Source of the DNA: JBAZOD01 sp041648955 | GTDB taxonomy: Bacteria > Patescibacteriota > Patescibacteriia > Patescibacteriales > JAQTRU01 | NCBI GenBank assembly: GCA_041648955.1 | Contig: JBAZOD010000009.1 | Span: forward strand, 1 to 20,187 | Length of the DNA: 20,187 nucleotides | Direction: 5' to 3' | The notes under the pieces: generated by a model | Seen by the model: the letters and a program-made list of their open reading frames with translations, nothing else | What the model was told of the DNA's origin: nothing | Databases searched by the model: none | Part shown: piece after piece, positions 7,215-14,827 of the stretch | Numbering within the stretch: position 1 is the stretch's first letter | Layout: every line of letters starts with the position of its first letter | Translations under genes and position numbers: made by a program

Positions 7215-7802
7215 ATGATCGGGCCAATCTTGAAAGGCGAAAAAGTTATATTAAAGCCGATAAAAGTAAGTGAAGCGGAAAATTTTTTGCGTTGGTTTAA
7301 AGATCTTACGGTCACTCAATATATAAACAATGATGGCAAGAATTTAAATTTGAGGAAAGAAAAGATTAAAATTAAAGATATTAGAAAAAATAAAAATCAA
7401 ATAGTTTGGTCTATCTATACTAAAAACGGCACGCATATTGGATCTACTGGGTTGCATAATATAGATTTGAAAAGAAACAAGAAAGCTATTTGGGGGATTG
7501 TAATAGGCGATAAAAGTTATTGGGGGCAAGGCTATGGCACCGATGTGCTAAAAATTATTTTAAAATTTTCTTTTGGAAGATTAAAATTGAATCGCGTTGA
7601 ATTATCTGTCTTTCCGCCAAATATAGCCGGTTTTAAATGCTACACAAAATGCGGTTTTAAACAGGAGGGTGTAAAAAGAAAATCTATTTTAAAGAGAGGG
7701 AAGTATTTGGATGAGATAATTATGGGGATATTAAAAGAGGATTATAAAAAATTTCCGCCAAAGGCGGATCCGCCTCGGGCGGAAAATATAAAAATAATAT
7801 GA
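7215..7802 (+). CDS. GNAT-family N-acetyltransferase (RimJ/RimL-like)
   Basis: 195 residues of the acetyl-CoA-dependent GNAT fold. It begins GPILKGEKVILKPIKVSEAENFLRW in the style of RimJ/RimL and Acetyltransf_3 proteins. The acetyl-CoA-binding motif A is visible as YWGQGYGTD (residues 102-109), followed by LNRVELSVFPPNIAGFKCYTKCGFKQEG. The substrate is unknown; protein N-termini, antibiotics or other amines are all possible. It is the first gene after the T-box and overlaps thrS by four bases (ATGA), so it is co-transcribed and probably translationally coupled. The last residues FPPKADPPRAE are encoded by a GC-rich palindromic repeat and are not part of the fold. ATG 7205 is in another frame; ATG 7215 fits the family start. 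Confidence 0.85.
   Translation: MIGPILKGEKVILKPIKVSEAENFLRWFKDLTVTQYINNDGKNLNLRKEKIKIKDIRKNKNQIVWSIYTKNGTHIGSTGLHNIDLKRNKKAIWGIVIGDKSYWGQGYGTDVLKIILKFSFGRLKLNRVELSVFPPNIAGFKCYTKCGFKQEGVKRKSILKRGKYLDEIIMGILKEDYKKFPPKADPPRAENIKII
7752..7785. repeat. Nested GC-rich palindrome inside the GNAT 3' end
   Basis: TTTCCGCC (7752-7759) and GGCGGAAA (7778-7785) are perfect inverted arms around a central palindrome GGCGGATCCGCC (7763-7774), with AAA and TCG as connectors. It is far more GC-rich than its surroundings and looks like a dispersed intergenic-type palindrome that has entered coding sequence. Confidence 0.8.
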
Positions 7803-9544
7803 ATAATGAGAAAGATTTAGAAATTATCCGCCACGGTTTGAGCCATATTATGGCAGCGGCGGTGGAAGAGCTTTATCCTGATGTAAAATTTGCCATTGGG
7901 CCGGCGATAGATAATGGTTTTTATTATGATTTTGATTTTGGCAAAGGGAAAATGAGTGAAGAAGATTTAGCAAAAATTGAAAATAAAATGCGGGAGATAA
8001 TAAAGAAAGATTTAAAATTCGAAAAATCAGAATTGAAAATTGACGAAGCAATTGCCAGGGAAAATAAATCCGGCCAGGCTTATAAGCAGGAGTTGATAGA
8101 GGACTTGAAAAAAGAGGGGGAGAAAAAAGTTAGTTATTACAAGCTCGGAGAATTTATTGATTTATGCCGAGGACCGCATGTTGGTGCTAGCGGAAAATTA
8201 AAATCAGTCGGATTTAAGTTAACGAAATTAGCCGGCGCTTATTGGCGGGGAGATGAAAAAAGAAATATGCTCACTCGCGTTTATGGCGTGGCTTTTGCAG
8301 ATAAAAAAGAGCTGGAAGATTATTTGAAGATGATGGAAGAAGCAGAGAAAAGAGATCATCGGAAAATCGGCAAGGAACAGGATTTATTTTCCTTTCACGA
8401 AGAAGCTCCTGGTATGCCCTTTTTTCACCCCAAAGGCGTTATTATTTATAATGAATTAAAAAAATTTTGGCTGGAAGCGCAAAAAGAATTTTCGTATGAT
8501 ATGGTGCTCTGCCCGTCTATGCTGGATGTATCTATTTGGAAACAATCCGGACATTGGGATCATTATAAAGATGATATGTATTTTATAAAAGCGGGAGAAG
8601 GGGAGAAGGCCTATGCTTTGCGCCCGATGGATTGTCCGGGAGCAATTTTAATTTATAATAATTCTCCGAAATCATATCGTGATTTGCCTTTGCGCTATGC
8701 CGAACCGGGACTTATCACCAGAAAAGAAAAATCAGGGCAATTGGGCGGACTTTTGCGAGTTCAGCAATTCACGCAAGATGACGCTCATATATTTTTAACA
8801 GAAAACCAGATTGAAGATGAAATTAAAAAAGTTATCGCCTTGATTGATAAAATTTATAAGCCGTTTGGTCTTGAATATAAAGCTTTCCTCTCAACCCGGC
8901 CGGATGATTTCATGGGCGAAAAAAAGGTTTGGGATAAAGCCGAGAGCGAACTCAAGAAAATTTTGAAAGATATTTACGGAGATAATTATGGATTAAAGGA
9001 AAAGGATGGAGCTTTTTATGGGCCAAAAATTGATTATCAGTTAAAAGATTCTTTAGGCCGGACTTGGCAATGCGCTACTATCCAGCTTGATTTCCAAATG
9101 CCGGGAAAATTTAATTGCCAATATGTAGATGAAACGGGAAAAGAAAAATATCCTGTAATAATTCATCGGACTATCATGGGATCTTTTGAAAGATTCATGG
9201 GAATTTTGATTGAGCATTATGCCGGCGTTTTTCCGGTTTGGCTGGCTCCGGCTCAAATAAAAATTATTTCTGTCGGAGAAAAGCACATTGAGTTCTGCCA
9301 AAAATTATCCAGAGAATTTATCAAAGAAAATATTAGAGTAGAAGTAGACGGCAGTGATGAAACTGTCGGGAATAAAATTAGAAAAGCGGTTAACGAAAAA
9401 ATTCCTTATGTTCTGGTTATTGGTGATAGGGAAATGGAATCAGTTAGGTTGGCAGTTCGAGACCGAGGTGCAAGAGAGGCCAGAGAAATTGATAAAAATG
9501 AGTTTATTAAAGAAGTGAAAAATAAAATAGACAATAGGGAATAG
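7799..9544 (+). CDS. thrS: Threonyl-tRNA synthetase lacking the TGS domain
   Basis: 581 residues against about 640 in E. coli. It joins threonine to tRNA-Thr in the cytoplasm. The protein starts directly with the editing domain, whose HGLSH (H12, H16) and CRGPH (C123, H127) correspond to the HxxxH and CxxxH editing residues, so mischarged serine can presumably be cleared. The class II catalytic core keeps the zinc ligands C279 (RPMDCPG), H330 (DDAHIF) and H456 (IIHRTIMGS), each exactly 55 residues before the E. coli positions C334, H385 and H511. The C-terminal anticodon-binding domain (PVWLAPAQIKIISV onwards) is complete. The missing part is the N-terminal TGS domain. ATG 7799 overlaps the GNAT stop; no longer in-frame start is evident. 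Expression is under the upstream T-box. Confidence 0.97.
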   Translation: MNNEKDLEIIRHGLSHIMAAAVEELYPDVKFAIGPAIDNGFYYDFDFGKGKMSEEDLAKIENKMREIIKKDLKFEKSELKIDEAIARENKSGQAYKQELIEDLKKEGEKKVSYYKLGEFIDLCRGPHVGASGKLKSVGFKLTKLAGAYWRGDEKRNMLTRVYGVAFADKKELEDYLKMMEEAEKRDHRKIGKEQDLFSFHEEAPGMPFFHPKGVIIYNELKKFWLEAQKEFSYDMVLCPSMLDVSIWKQSGHWDHYKDDMYFIKAGEGEKAYALRPMDCPGAILIYNNSPKSYRDLPLRYAEPGLITRKEKSGQLGGLLRVQQFTQDDAHIFLTENQIEDEIKKVIALIDKIYKPFGLEYKAFLSTRPDDFMGEKKVWDKAESELKKILKDIYGDNYGLKEKDGAFYGPKIDYQLKDSLGRTWQCATIQLDFQMPGKFNCQYVDETGKEKYPVIIHRTIMGSFERFMGILIEHYAGVFPVWLAPAQIKIISVGEKHIEFCQKLSREFIKENIRVEVDGSDETVGNKIRKAVNEKIPYVLVIGDREMESVRLAVRDRGAREAREIDKNEFIKEVKNKIDNRE

Positions 9545-9560
9545 ATTGGTTTTGTATAAG

Positions 9561-9593
9561 AAAAAAGGCGAGATCGTGATGTCTCGCCTTTTT
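9561..9593 (+). terminator. Terminator after thrS
   Basis: GGCGAGA (9567-9573) pairs perfectly with TCTCGCC (9582-9588), followed by five T and preceded by six A. It ends the T-box operon and the A-run could let it work in both directions. Confidence 0.88.
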
Positions 9594-9602
9594 GCTGGCT
9601 GA

Positions 9603-9631
9603 TTGTGTTATCGCCTGATATGCTTTATAAT
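9603..9631 (+). promoter_or_regulatory. Promoter for the AI-2E transporter operon
   Basis: TTGTGT (9603-9608), a 17-base spacer and a perfect TATAAT (9626-9631). Transcription would begin near 9638, leaving a leader of about 22 bases. Confidence 0.65.
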
Positions 9632-9659
9632 ATAAGCATAAATATTAATTAATATCAAT

Positions 9660-10709
9660 ATGGAAATAAATAAAAGGCCTATTAGTATAAATGTTACCAC
9701 CGTTACTATTTTAAAAGTATTTTTAGTATTGTTTGCCATTTATTTTTTATATTTAATAAAGGATATTTTAGTTATTCTTTTTGTTTCTCTAGTGCTGGCG
9801 AGCGCTCTTGATCCGCTGGTTGATTGGATGCAAAAAAGGAAAATACCGCGCGGTCTGGGGGTAATTTTGATTTATTTTATTTTATTAATTATTATTGGTA
9901 CAGCTTTTTATTTAATTATTCCGCCGATTATCAAACAGATAAACGAATTGTCAGTTAGCTTCCCTTATTATTTAGAAAAAGTAGTTTCCGGTTTTTCTGC
10001 CCTGAAAGAATATGCAATCCAACATGATTTACTTAATAATATAAAAAATAATTTTGGTTCGTTGAGTTCCAATCTGGAGGGAGCGGCCGGAGGAATATTT
10101 TCCACAGTTTCTGGCATTTTTGGGAATATTCTTTCTTTTTTCTTAATTTTGGTTATTACTTTTTATATGGTAGTGGAAGAAAACGGGATGAAAAAAATTG
10201 TTTGGTCGATCGCGCCGATGGAACATCAGCCGTATATTATACAATTAATTGATAGAATGCAGGCCAAAATCGGCCTCTGGATTCGAGGCCAGTTAATTTT
10301 ATCTCTTATAATATTTTCTTTCACGTTTTTAGGACTTTCTATTTTGAGCGTTAACTATGCTTTGGTTTTGGCTCTCATTGCCGGTTTAACGGAATTTATT
10401 CCTTATCTTGGTCCGACTCTTGCCGCCATCCCCGCAATTTTTTTAGCTTTTACCCAATCGCCTATGTTGGCCTTGTTTGTCCTGGCGCTATATTATATTA
10501 TTCAAATGGTGGAAAACCATATAGTTGTTCCGAAATTAATGCAAAAAGTGGTCGGTCTAAACCCGATAATTATTATCATAGTTTTGTTGGTCGGTTTTAA
10601 AATCGCTGGTATTTTGGGAGCGATCCTGGCTATCCCGGTGGCGACGGCCGCCAGCGTTTTTTTTAAAGATTTATTTGAAAAAAAAGAAAAACCGCTAGAG
10701 GTTTCTTAA
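9660..10709 (+). CDS. AI-2E family transporter (PerM/YdiK-like permease)
   Basis: 349 residues with the layout of the AI-2E/UPF0118 family: two hydrophobic segments at the start (residues about 13-50), a third near 60-85, an amphipathic middle (IIKQINELSVSFPYYLEKVVSG), then a block of four or five membrane helices at the C-terminus. The family's conserved C-terminal pattern is clear: LTEFIPYLGPTLAAIPA, then MVENHIVVPKLMQKVVGLNP and a closing GILGAILAIPVA. Despite the family name, members include exporters of signalling molecules and Na+/H+ antiporters, so the substrate cannot be assigned. The gene is 14 bases upstream of the next one and has its own promoter, so the pair probably forms an operon. 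No ribosome-binding site is evident. Confidence 0.9.
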   Translation: MEINKRPISINVTTVTILKVFLVLFAIYFLYLIKDILVILFVSLVLASALDPLVDWMQKRKIPRGLGVILIYFILLIIIGTAFYLIIPPIIKQINELSVSFPYYLEKVVSGFSALKEYAIQHDLLNNIKNNFGSLSSNLEGAAGGIFSTVSGIFGNILSFFLILVITFYMVVEENGMKKIVWSIAPMEHQPYIIQLIDRMQAKIGLWIRGQLILSLIIFSFTFLGLSILSVNYALVLALIAGLTEFIPYLGPTLAAIPAIFLAFTQSPMLALFVLALYYIIQMVENHIVVPKLMQKVVGLNPIIIIIVLLVGFKIAGILGAILAIPVATAASVFFKDLFEKKEKPLEVS

Positions 10710-10723
10710 TAATTATAAAATCT

Positions 10724-13000
10724 ATGAAAAAGTGGACAGAGAGAGTTTTGGATAATTCAATCGTTTATTTAATAAAAGGCTTGATTTTTGTCTTACCTTT
10801 GTTTTTTTTGCCATGGACTTTAGAGTTTTTTGATTTTAATAAACAATATCTTTTGTGGATTATCGTTCCCTTGATCGGAATTCTTTGGCTGTTCAAGAAA
10901 GTAAATTATGAAAGCGCAGTTTCTTTTAAAAGAACGCCCTTGGATATTCCTATTTTGACATTTTTAATGGTTGTTTTTATTTCCAGTCTTTTTAGTCAAG
11001 ATAAGTTTTCTTCTTTTTTCGGTTATTATGGCCGTTTTAGCGACGCCTGGTTTGGCTTGCTGGCTTTTGTGATTTTTTATTTTATCATCAATAACACTGC
11101 CAGCCTGAAAGAAAGATTATCTGTTATTTCCCTCATAAAATTATCATTATTTTCCTATAGTTTAGTCTTGCTTTCATTTTTTATTTCTATTTTTGGACTC
11201 TGGGGGAAGATAGTCGGCAATGTTAATGTTTTTTATTCTCCGGTTTTTAATTTGGCTAGCGGTTCTCTAAGCGAACTGGCTAGCTATAGTTTAGCCATGA
11301 CTGTTATTATTTCCGGCTTATTGCTTTTTTATTTCAACGAAGCAGGAAAAGATAATGGTAAAAAAACAGCTTGGTTCACCAGGATTCTTTTATTTTTTTC
11401 TTTATTTTTCTTGGTTTTAGTCGACCTTAATTTTATTTGGTGGGGGATGATTATCTTTGGGGTTTTATTTTTTAGTTTTGCTTTTCTCAGGGCGAGATCA
11501 GAAAATAAATATTGGGGGCGGGGAGCGGTTTTCTCGATATGTTTAATTGTTATTTCAATAATTTTTTTATTTTTTTCTTCTGGAAGCGTAGCTAATTTTT
11601 TGACAGGCCAGGAAATTTCCAAGGAAGCGAAGCTTGATTATAAAAATACGGCCTCGGTTGACTTGTCTACTTTAAAAAATAATATAATGCTGGGCGGCGG
11701 TTTAGGAACTTTTTCTTATAATTTTTCTCTGTATCGCCCGGTTGGTTTAAATCAGAGTGAGTTTTGGCAATTTCGTTTTGATAAAGGCGGATCTTATTTT
11801 TTGGATTTGTTGGCCGCGACCGGAATTTTAGGTATTTTAAGTTATCTTTTAATTTTATCCATTCTTTTTTATTTAATTTTTATTTTTATAAAGAAAGATT
11901 ACTCGGGGAATAAGAATGTTTTTATAAATAAAGAAGGAAATCAAAGCGGTCTAATTTTTACCCTCGCGGCCGCGCTAGCTATTTTGATTTTTTTACAGTT
12001 TTTTTCCTCTGCCAACACTTGCCTTCTTTTTTTATTTTGGCTCATTCTCGCTAGTTTGATGGTCGTCGGGAAAGAATCGGAATTTTGGCCGGAGTCAAAA
12101 GAATTTCGTTTAACGGAAGATAATAAATTTTTCAAAGGATTTGATATAGTAATTTTTTCCCTTTTCGCCGCTTGGCTTATTTTGGCAGGCTTTACTGCGA
12201 AATATTGGCTGGCAGATTTTTATGTCCGGGCAGGTGGAGAAGAAAATTTAACAAAAGCTGTTCGTCTCAATATCAACAGAACTGATTATCAGACGAGGCT
12301 GGTTAAAAATTATTTAAATAAAATAGGACAAGAGATATTGAAGCCGAAAGATTCAAGGGATAATGATTTGATTCAAAAGGCAATTGATAATAGTCTTAGC
12401 TGGGCGAAAATAGCGGTAAAAATCCGCCCCTATTCTGTTGCTAACCAAGAAATTTTAGCCATTGTCTACCGCAATGTCGGGGCTTTTACTCAGGGTAGTG
12501 AACTTTGGACAATAAAAACATTTGAACAAGCGGTTAAGCTTGAACCGTCAAATCCTGTTCTTTTGACTGAGCTAGGCAAAGCTTATTTTGAAGCCGAAAT
12601 GATGAACGAAGCAGAAAAATCTTTTTTGGAAGCGATTAAATTAAAGAGCGATTACAGAGAATCTGACTTCGGTTTGGCTCAGGTTTATGCGAAAAAAGGA
12701 GAAAATGAAAAAGCTTTGGCTGTTTTTAACGATTTAGCGGCAATTTATAATAATGAACAGGTTTTTTATGAAAGAGGAAAATTGTTTTATAACGAGGGGA
12801 AAACCGATAAGGCGATGGAAGATTTTTTGAGGGTTTTAGAAATTAATCCGTCTCATTCCAACGCGATGTATAGCATCGGTCTGGCTCTGGAAAAGAAAGG
12901 AGAAAAAGATTTGGCTTTGAAATATTTTAAAAAAGTCTTAGAGCTTAATCCGAATAGTTTGGAGATTAAACAAAAAATAGACGAGTTAGAAAAGAAATAA
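10724..13000 (+). CDS. O-antigen ligase/polymerase-like membrane protein with C-terminal TPRs
   Basis: 758 residues in two parts. The first 500 or so contain about twelve hydrophobic segments. After a periplasmic-type loop comes the O-antigen ligase/polymerase (WaaL/Wzy) signature, with GGGLGTFSYNFSLYRP, a Tyr/Trp/Phe-rich stretch around ALNQSEFWQF-like residues, and then FLDLLAATGILGILSYL. The last 180 residues hold tandem tetratricopeptide repeats, for example TFEQAVKLEPSNPVLLTELGKA, SFLEAIKLKSDYRESDFGLA and YFKKVLELNPNSLE, which usually bind protein partners. Function is transfer or polymerisation of lipid-linked glycans at the cell surface; the exact acceptor is unknown. It follows the AI-2E transporter closely. 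Envelope genes uppP and the glycosyltransferase elsewhere in the window fit the same pathway in general terms. Confidence 0.8.
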   Translation: MKKWTERVLDNSIVYLIKGLIFVLPLFFLPWTLEFFDFNKQYLLWIIVPLIGILWLFKKVNYESAVSFKRTPLDIPILTFLMVVFISSLFSQDKFSSFFGYYGRFSDAWFGLLAFVIFYFIINNTASLKERLSVISLIKLSLFSYSLVLLSFFISIFGLWGKIVGNVNVFYSPVFNLASGSLSELASYSLAMTVIISGLLLFYFNEAGKDNGKKTAWFTRILLFFSLFFLVLVDLNFIWWGMIIFGVLFFSFAFLRARSENKYWGRGAVFSICLIVISIIFLFFSSGSVANFLTGQEISKEAKLDYKNTASVDLSTLKNNIMLGGGLGTFSYNFSLYRPVGLNQSEFWQFRFDKGGSYFLDLLAATGILGILSYLLILSILFYLIFIFIKKDYSGNKNVFINKEGNQSGLIFTLAAALAILIFLQFFSSANTCLLFLFWLILASLMVVGKESEFWPESKEFRLTEDNKFFKGFDIVIFSLFAAWLILAGFTAKYWLADFYVRAGGEENLTKAVRLNINRTDYQTRLVKNYLNKIGQEILKPKDSRDNDLIQKAIDNSLSWAKIAVKIRPYSVANQEILAIVYRNVGAFTQGSELWTIKTFEQAVKLEPSNPVLLTELGKAYFEAEMMNEAEKSFLEAIKLKSDYRESDFGLAQVYAKKGENEKALAVFNDLAAIYNNEQVFYERGKLFYNEGKTDKAMEDFLRVLEINPSHSNAMYSIGLALEKKGEKDLALKYFKKVLELNPNSLEIKQKIDELEKK

Positions 13001-13018
13001 TTTTTTTGATTAAAATAA

Positions 13019-13052
13019 AAAAAGCACCGTTCCGTTTGGACTCGGTGCTTTT
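13019..13052. terminator. Bidirectional terminator between convergent genes
   Basis: AAGCACCG (13022-13029) pairs with CGGTGCTT (13043-13050), with TCC/GGA possible in the loop. T follows on the plus strand and a long A-run precedes, giving a T-run for the minus strand. It lies between the O-antigen-ligase gene and the convergent purC-purE gene, so it serves both. Confidence 0.88.
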
Positions 13053-13076
13053 GTTGTATTTCGAGAGGATTGAATT

Positions 13077-14411
13077 TTATTCGTCCAGCTCCTCGATCGC
13101 CTGTTGCCTCTCAGCGTAGGCTATGGGATTTTTTTGCCCCAGAATGTTCAAAGCAGCCATGAAAGCATTTCCGTCCGAACAAGCTACAAGCAAGGGAACG
13201 CTGGAAGGCATTCTGGTATTGCTCCAGATGTCATCGGGAAAGTTTTTGAGAGCTGCCGGAATGGCGACAACCGTCCAGGAAGTACGGGCGGCAAGAATTG
13301 GTCCAAGACCATTGCTCCCGCCAACTTTTACCAAGATGACGCCTCCGTCGGGGTATTCGCCGAGAATTTCCTCCAGTTTGCTCAGACTGGTTTGAGGAGA
13401 TTTATGGCCAGAGAGTGTTACTTTCACGACTTCGATGTTACCGGAATTTTTGAGCGCAATTGGAGTTTCGGGAAAATTGTCTTTGTCCGAGCCTCGCCAG
13501 AGAACAATCGCTTGCTGGGGGACTCTGAATTTCTCGGTTAGAGAAGCCACGAGACCGTATTTTTTTTCAACCTCGGACAATTCTTCTCCGTCTCGGAATG
13601 CTTGTTTGCTGAGTTCATTCCAGCCAGCATCTCGTAGCCGCCAACTGTCGTTATCGATGACATCCGCTATAACTACTTCGCCGGTGACGGTGATTCCGAA
13701 TTCGATTTTGAAGTCGATCAGCCGATAGCCGAGAGTTTGCCAGGTCCCTTCAAGAACCAGGAAGGTTTTTCTGGTGATGTTGATGATCTCCTCGATCATG
13801 TTGGCATCTGCTACGATTTTCGCCATCGGGACGGTTTTGTCAAGATTAGCGCCAGAATCCCAGGCCGGTTTTTTCGGGTCGAACAGATGCCAAAGTTCAC
13901 CTTCTGGGTTGGTGATAAGAGGATCGTCGAGGGTTTTTTCTACGCCATCAACGACATGAGATAATCCCTCGATTATAGTTTTCTCGCCAATCTTGAGTCT
14001 GCCGCCGGTGGTTTTTAAGAAGAGTTCAACCACCAGGCGATGGAAGCGGTACGGCTGTTCCCCCTTTTTTCTTTCCAGCTCGGGATGGCGTTTGAGATAG
14101 CTTCCGACAGCATATCGGCGAGCTACGACTTCCAGCGGGATCATTTCACATCTTTCCGCGACAAATTCCGTTTCGGAAGCCTGTTCTTTGAAAGCCACGG
14201 GAACTCCAGCTTTTCGCAGAAGTTCAAACACCTGGCAGGTGGTGACGGTTGAATATCCGCCCTTGGTGGCAAATTTTTTGGTGAAGGTTGGATCGTCAAA
14301 CGCAGTGATGTCGTTTTTGTTGGCAACGATAACCAGGCTCGGCTGATCGGCAACTCCAAATATGATTTTGGTTTTGCCTGCCGCGATTTCTGCTCCTTTT
14401 TCGTACGTCAT
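13077..14411 (-). CDS. Bifunctional SAICAR synthetase / class II AIR carboxylase (PAICS-like)
   Basis: 444 residues fusing two consecutive purine-synthesis steps. Residues 1-290 are PurC, which joins CAIR with aspartate: AGKTKIIF (11-18), CEMIPLEVVARRYAVGSYLKR (88-108), FKIEFG (234-239) and ADVIDNDSWRL (249-259). Residues 298-444 are a PurE-type AIR carboxylase: SGHKSPQTS (334-342), GGSNGLGPI (364-372) and DIWSNTRMPS (394-403). GSNGLGP is typical of class II enzymes, which use CO2 directly, rather than the bacterial class I mutase. Domain order and length match animal PAICS. The gene is clearly richer in G+C (near half) than its neighbours and has a good ribosome-binding site, AGAGAGG (14417-14423), unlike most genes here; both suggest transfer. 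No other purine gene is in the window. The SAICAR half is certain; the second activity is inferred from motifs. Confidence 0.93.
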   Translation of the reverse strand: MTYEKGAEIAAGKTKIIFGVADQPSLVIVANKNDITAFDDPTFTKKFATKGGYSTVTTCQVFELLRKAGVPVAFKEQASETEFVAERCEMIPLEVVARRYAVGSYLKRHPELERKKGEQPYRFHRLVVELFLKTTGGRLKIGEKTIIEGLSHVVDGVEKTLDDPLITNPEGELWHLFDPKKPAWDSGANLDKTVPMAKIVADANMIEEIINITRKTFLVLEGTWQTLGYRLIDFKIEFGITVTGEVVIADVIDNDSWRLRDAGWNELSKQAFRDGEELSEVEKKYGLVASLTEKFRVPQQAIVLWRGSDKDNFPETPIALKNSGNIEVVKVTLSGHKSPQTSLSKLEEILGEYPDGGVILVKVGGSNGLGPILAARTSWTVVAIPAALKNFPDDIWSNTRMPSSVPLLVACSDGNAFMAALNILGQKNPIAYAERQQAIEELDE

Positions 14412-14471
14412 GATTTCCTCTCTTTCGGTTAAGGTTTGTGTTGGAATGAACGCCCCTCCTAATTGGTTTTA

Positions 14472-14500
14472 ATTTAAACAGATTTAAAGTAAAAAATCAA
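14472..14500 (-). promoter_or_regulatory. Promoter for the purC-purE fusion
   Basis: On the minus strand TTGATT (14500-14495), a 17-base spacer and TTAAAT (14477-14472). Transcription would begin near 14465, leaving a leader of about 54 bases that contains a second purine-rich run (AGGAGGGG) well upstream of the real ribosome-binding site. Confidence 0.45.
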
Positions 14501-14510
14501 GGGGCTTCAA

Positions 14511-14546
14511 AAACAAAAAAACCAATCCTCCTCTGAAGCTTGGTTT
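14511..14546 (-). terminator. Terminator after tRNA-Leu
   Basis: Read on the minus strand, AAACCAA (14546-14540) pairs with TTGGTTT (14525-14519), followed by a run of T broken by one G. It lies about 120 bases beyond the tRNA 3' end and before the purC-purE promoter, so it would end the tRNA transcript. Confidence 0.65.
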
Positions 14547-14553
14547 AATTTTT

Positions 14554-14603
14554 GTGCCGAAGGAGGCCCGCCTTCTTCGCCTGCTGGCGGATTCGGCGAG
14601 GCA
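14554..14603. repeat. Copy of the tRNA-Leu 3' end joined to an imperfect palindrome
   Basis: GTGCCGAAGGAGG (14554-14566) is identical to the bases at 14664-14676, which form the tRNA-Leu acceptor end and part of its T arm. A GC-rich imperfect inverted repeat follows at once: TCGCC (14577-14581) against GGCGA (14595-14599), with GCC-TGCT-GGC inside. The rest of the 14547-14664 stretch is AT-rich and without a gene. Confidence 0.5.
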
Positions 14604-14664
14604 AGGAATCATTATCAACAAAACTAAATTCTACATTCTAAGTTATATATTCTAAAATTATCCG

Positions 14665-14748
14665 TGCCGAAGGAGGGAATCGAACCCTCATGAAGTCGCC
14701 CTCACACGATTTTGAGTCGTGCGCGTCTACCAATTCCGCCACTTCGGC
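14665..14748 (-). tRNA. tRNA-Leu (anticodon CAA)
   Basis: 84 bases, class II. On the minus strand the acceptor GCCGAAG (14748-14742) pairs with CTTCGGC (14672-14666), with discriminator A at 14665. The D arm has GGAATTGGTAGAC. The anticodon stem CACGA/TCGTG encloses CTCAAAA, giving anticodon CAA for UUG codons. The long variable arm GAGG-GCGA-CTTC marks a leucine tRNA. The T arm is GAGGG-TTCGATT-CCCTC. The next bases read CGG, so the terminal CCA is not encoded and must be added after transcription. Confidence 0.96.
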
Positions 14749-14768
14749 CTATTTTGAAAACTGTTTTT

Positions 14769-14797
14769 AGTATAATCAAAGTAACAAAAATTGTCAA
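14769..14797 (-). promoter_or_regulatory. Promoter for tRNA-Leu
   Basis: On the minus strand a perfect TTGACA (14797-14792), a 17-base spacer and TATACT (14774-14769). Transcription would begin near 14762, about 14 bases before the mature tRNA 5' end. Confidence 0.75.
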
Positions 14798-14827
14798 AGG
14801 TATTTTTTTAAGTTATAATTAAAGCAT

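Noticed and set aside
13104..14252. Several plus-strand open frames of 60-145 residues opposite the purC-purE gene.
   Set aside because: The minus strand carries unmistakable enzyme motifs along its full length; the longer antisense frames result from the higher G+C of that gene.
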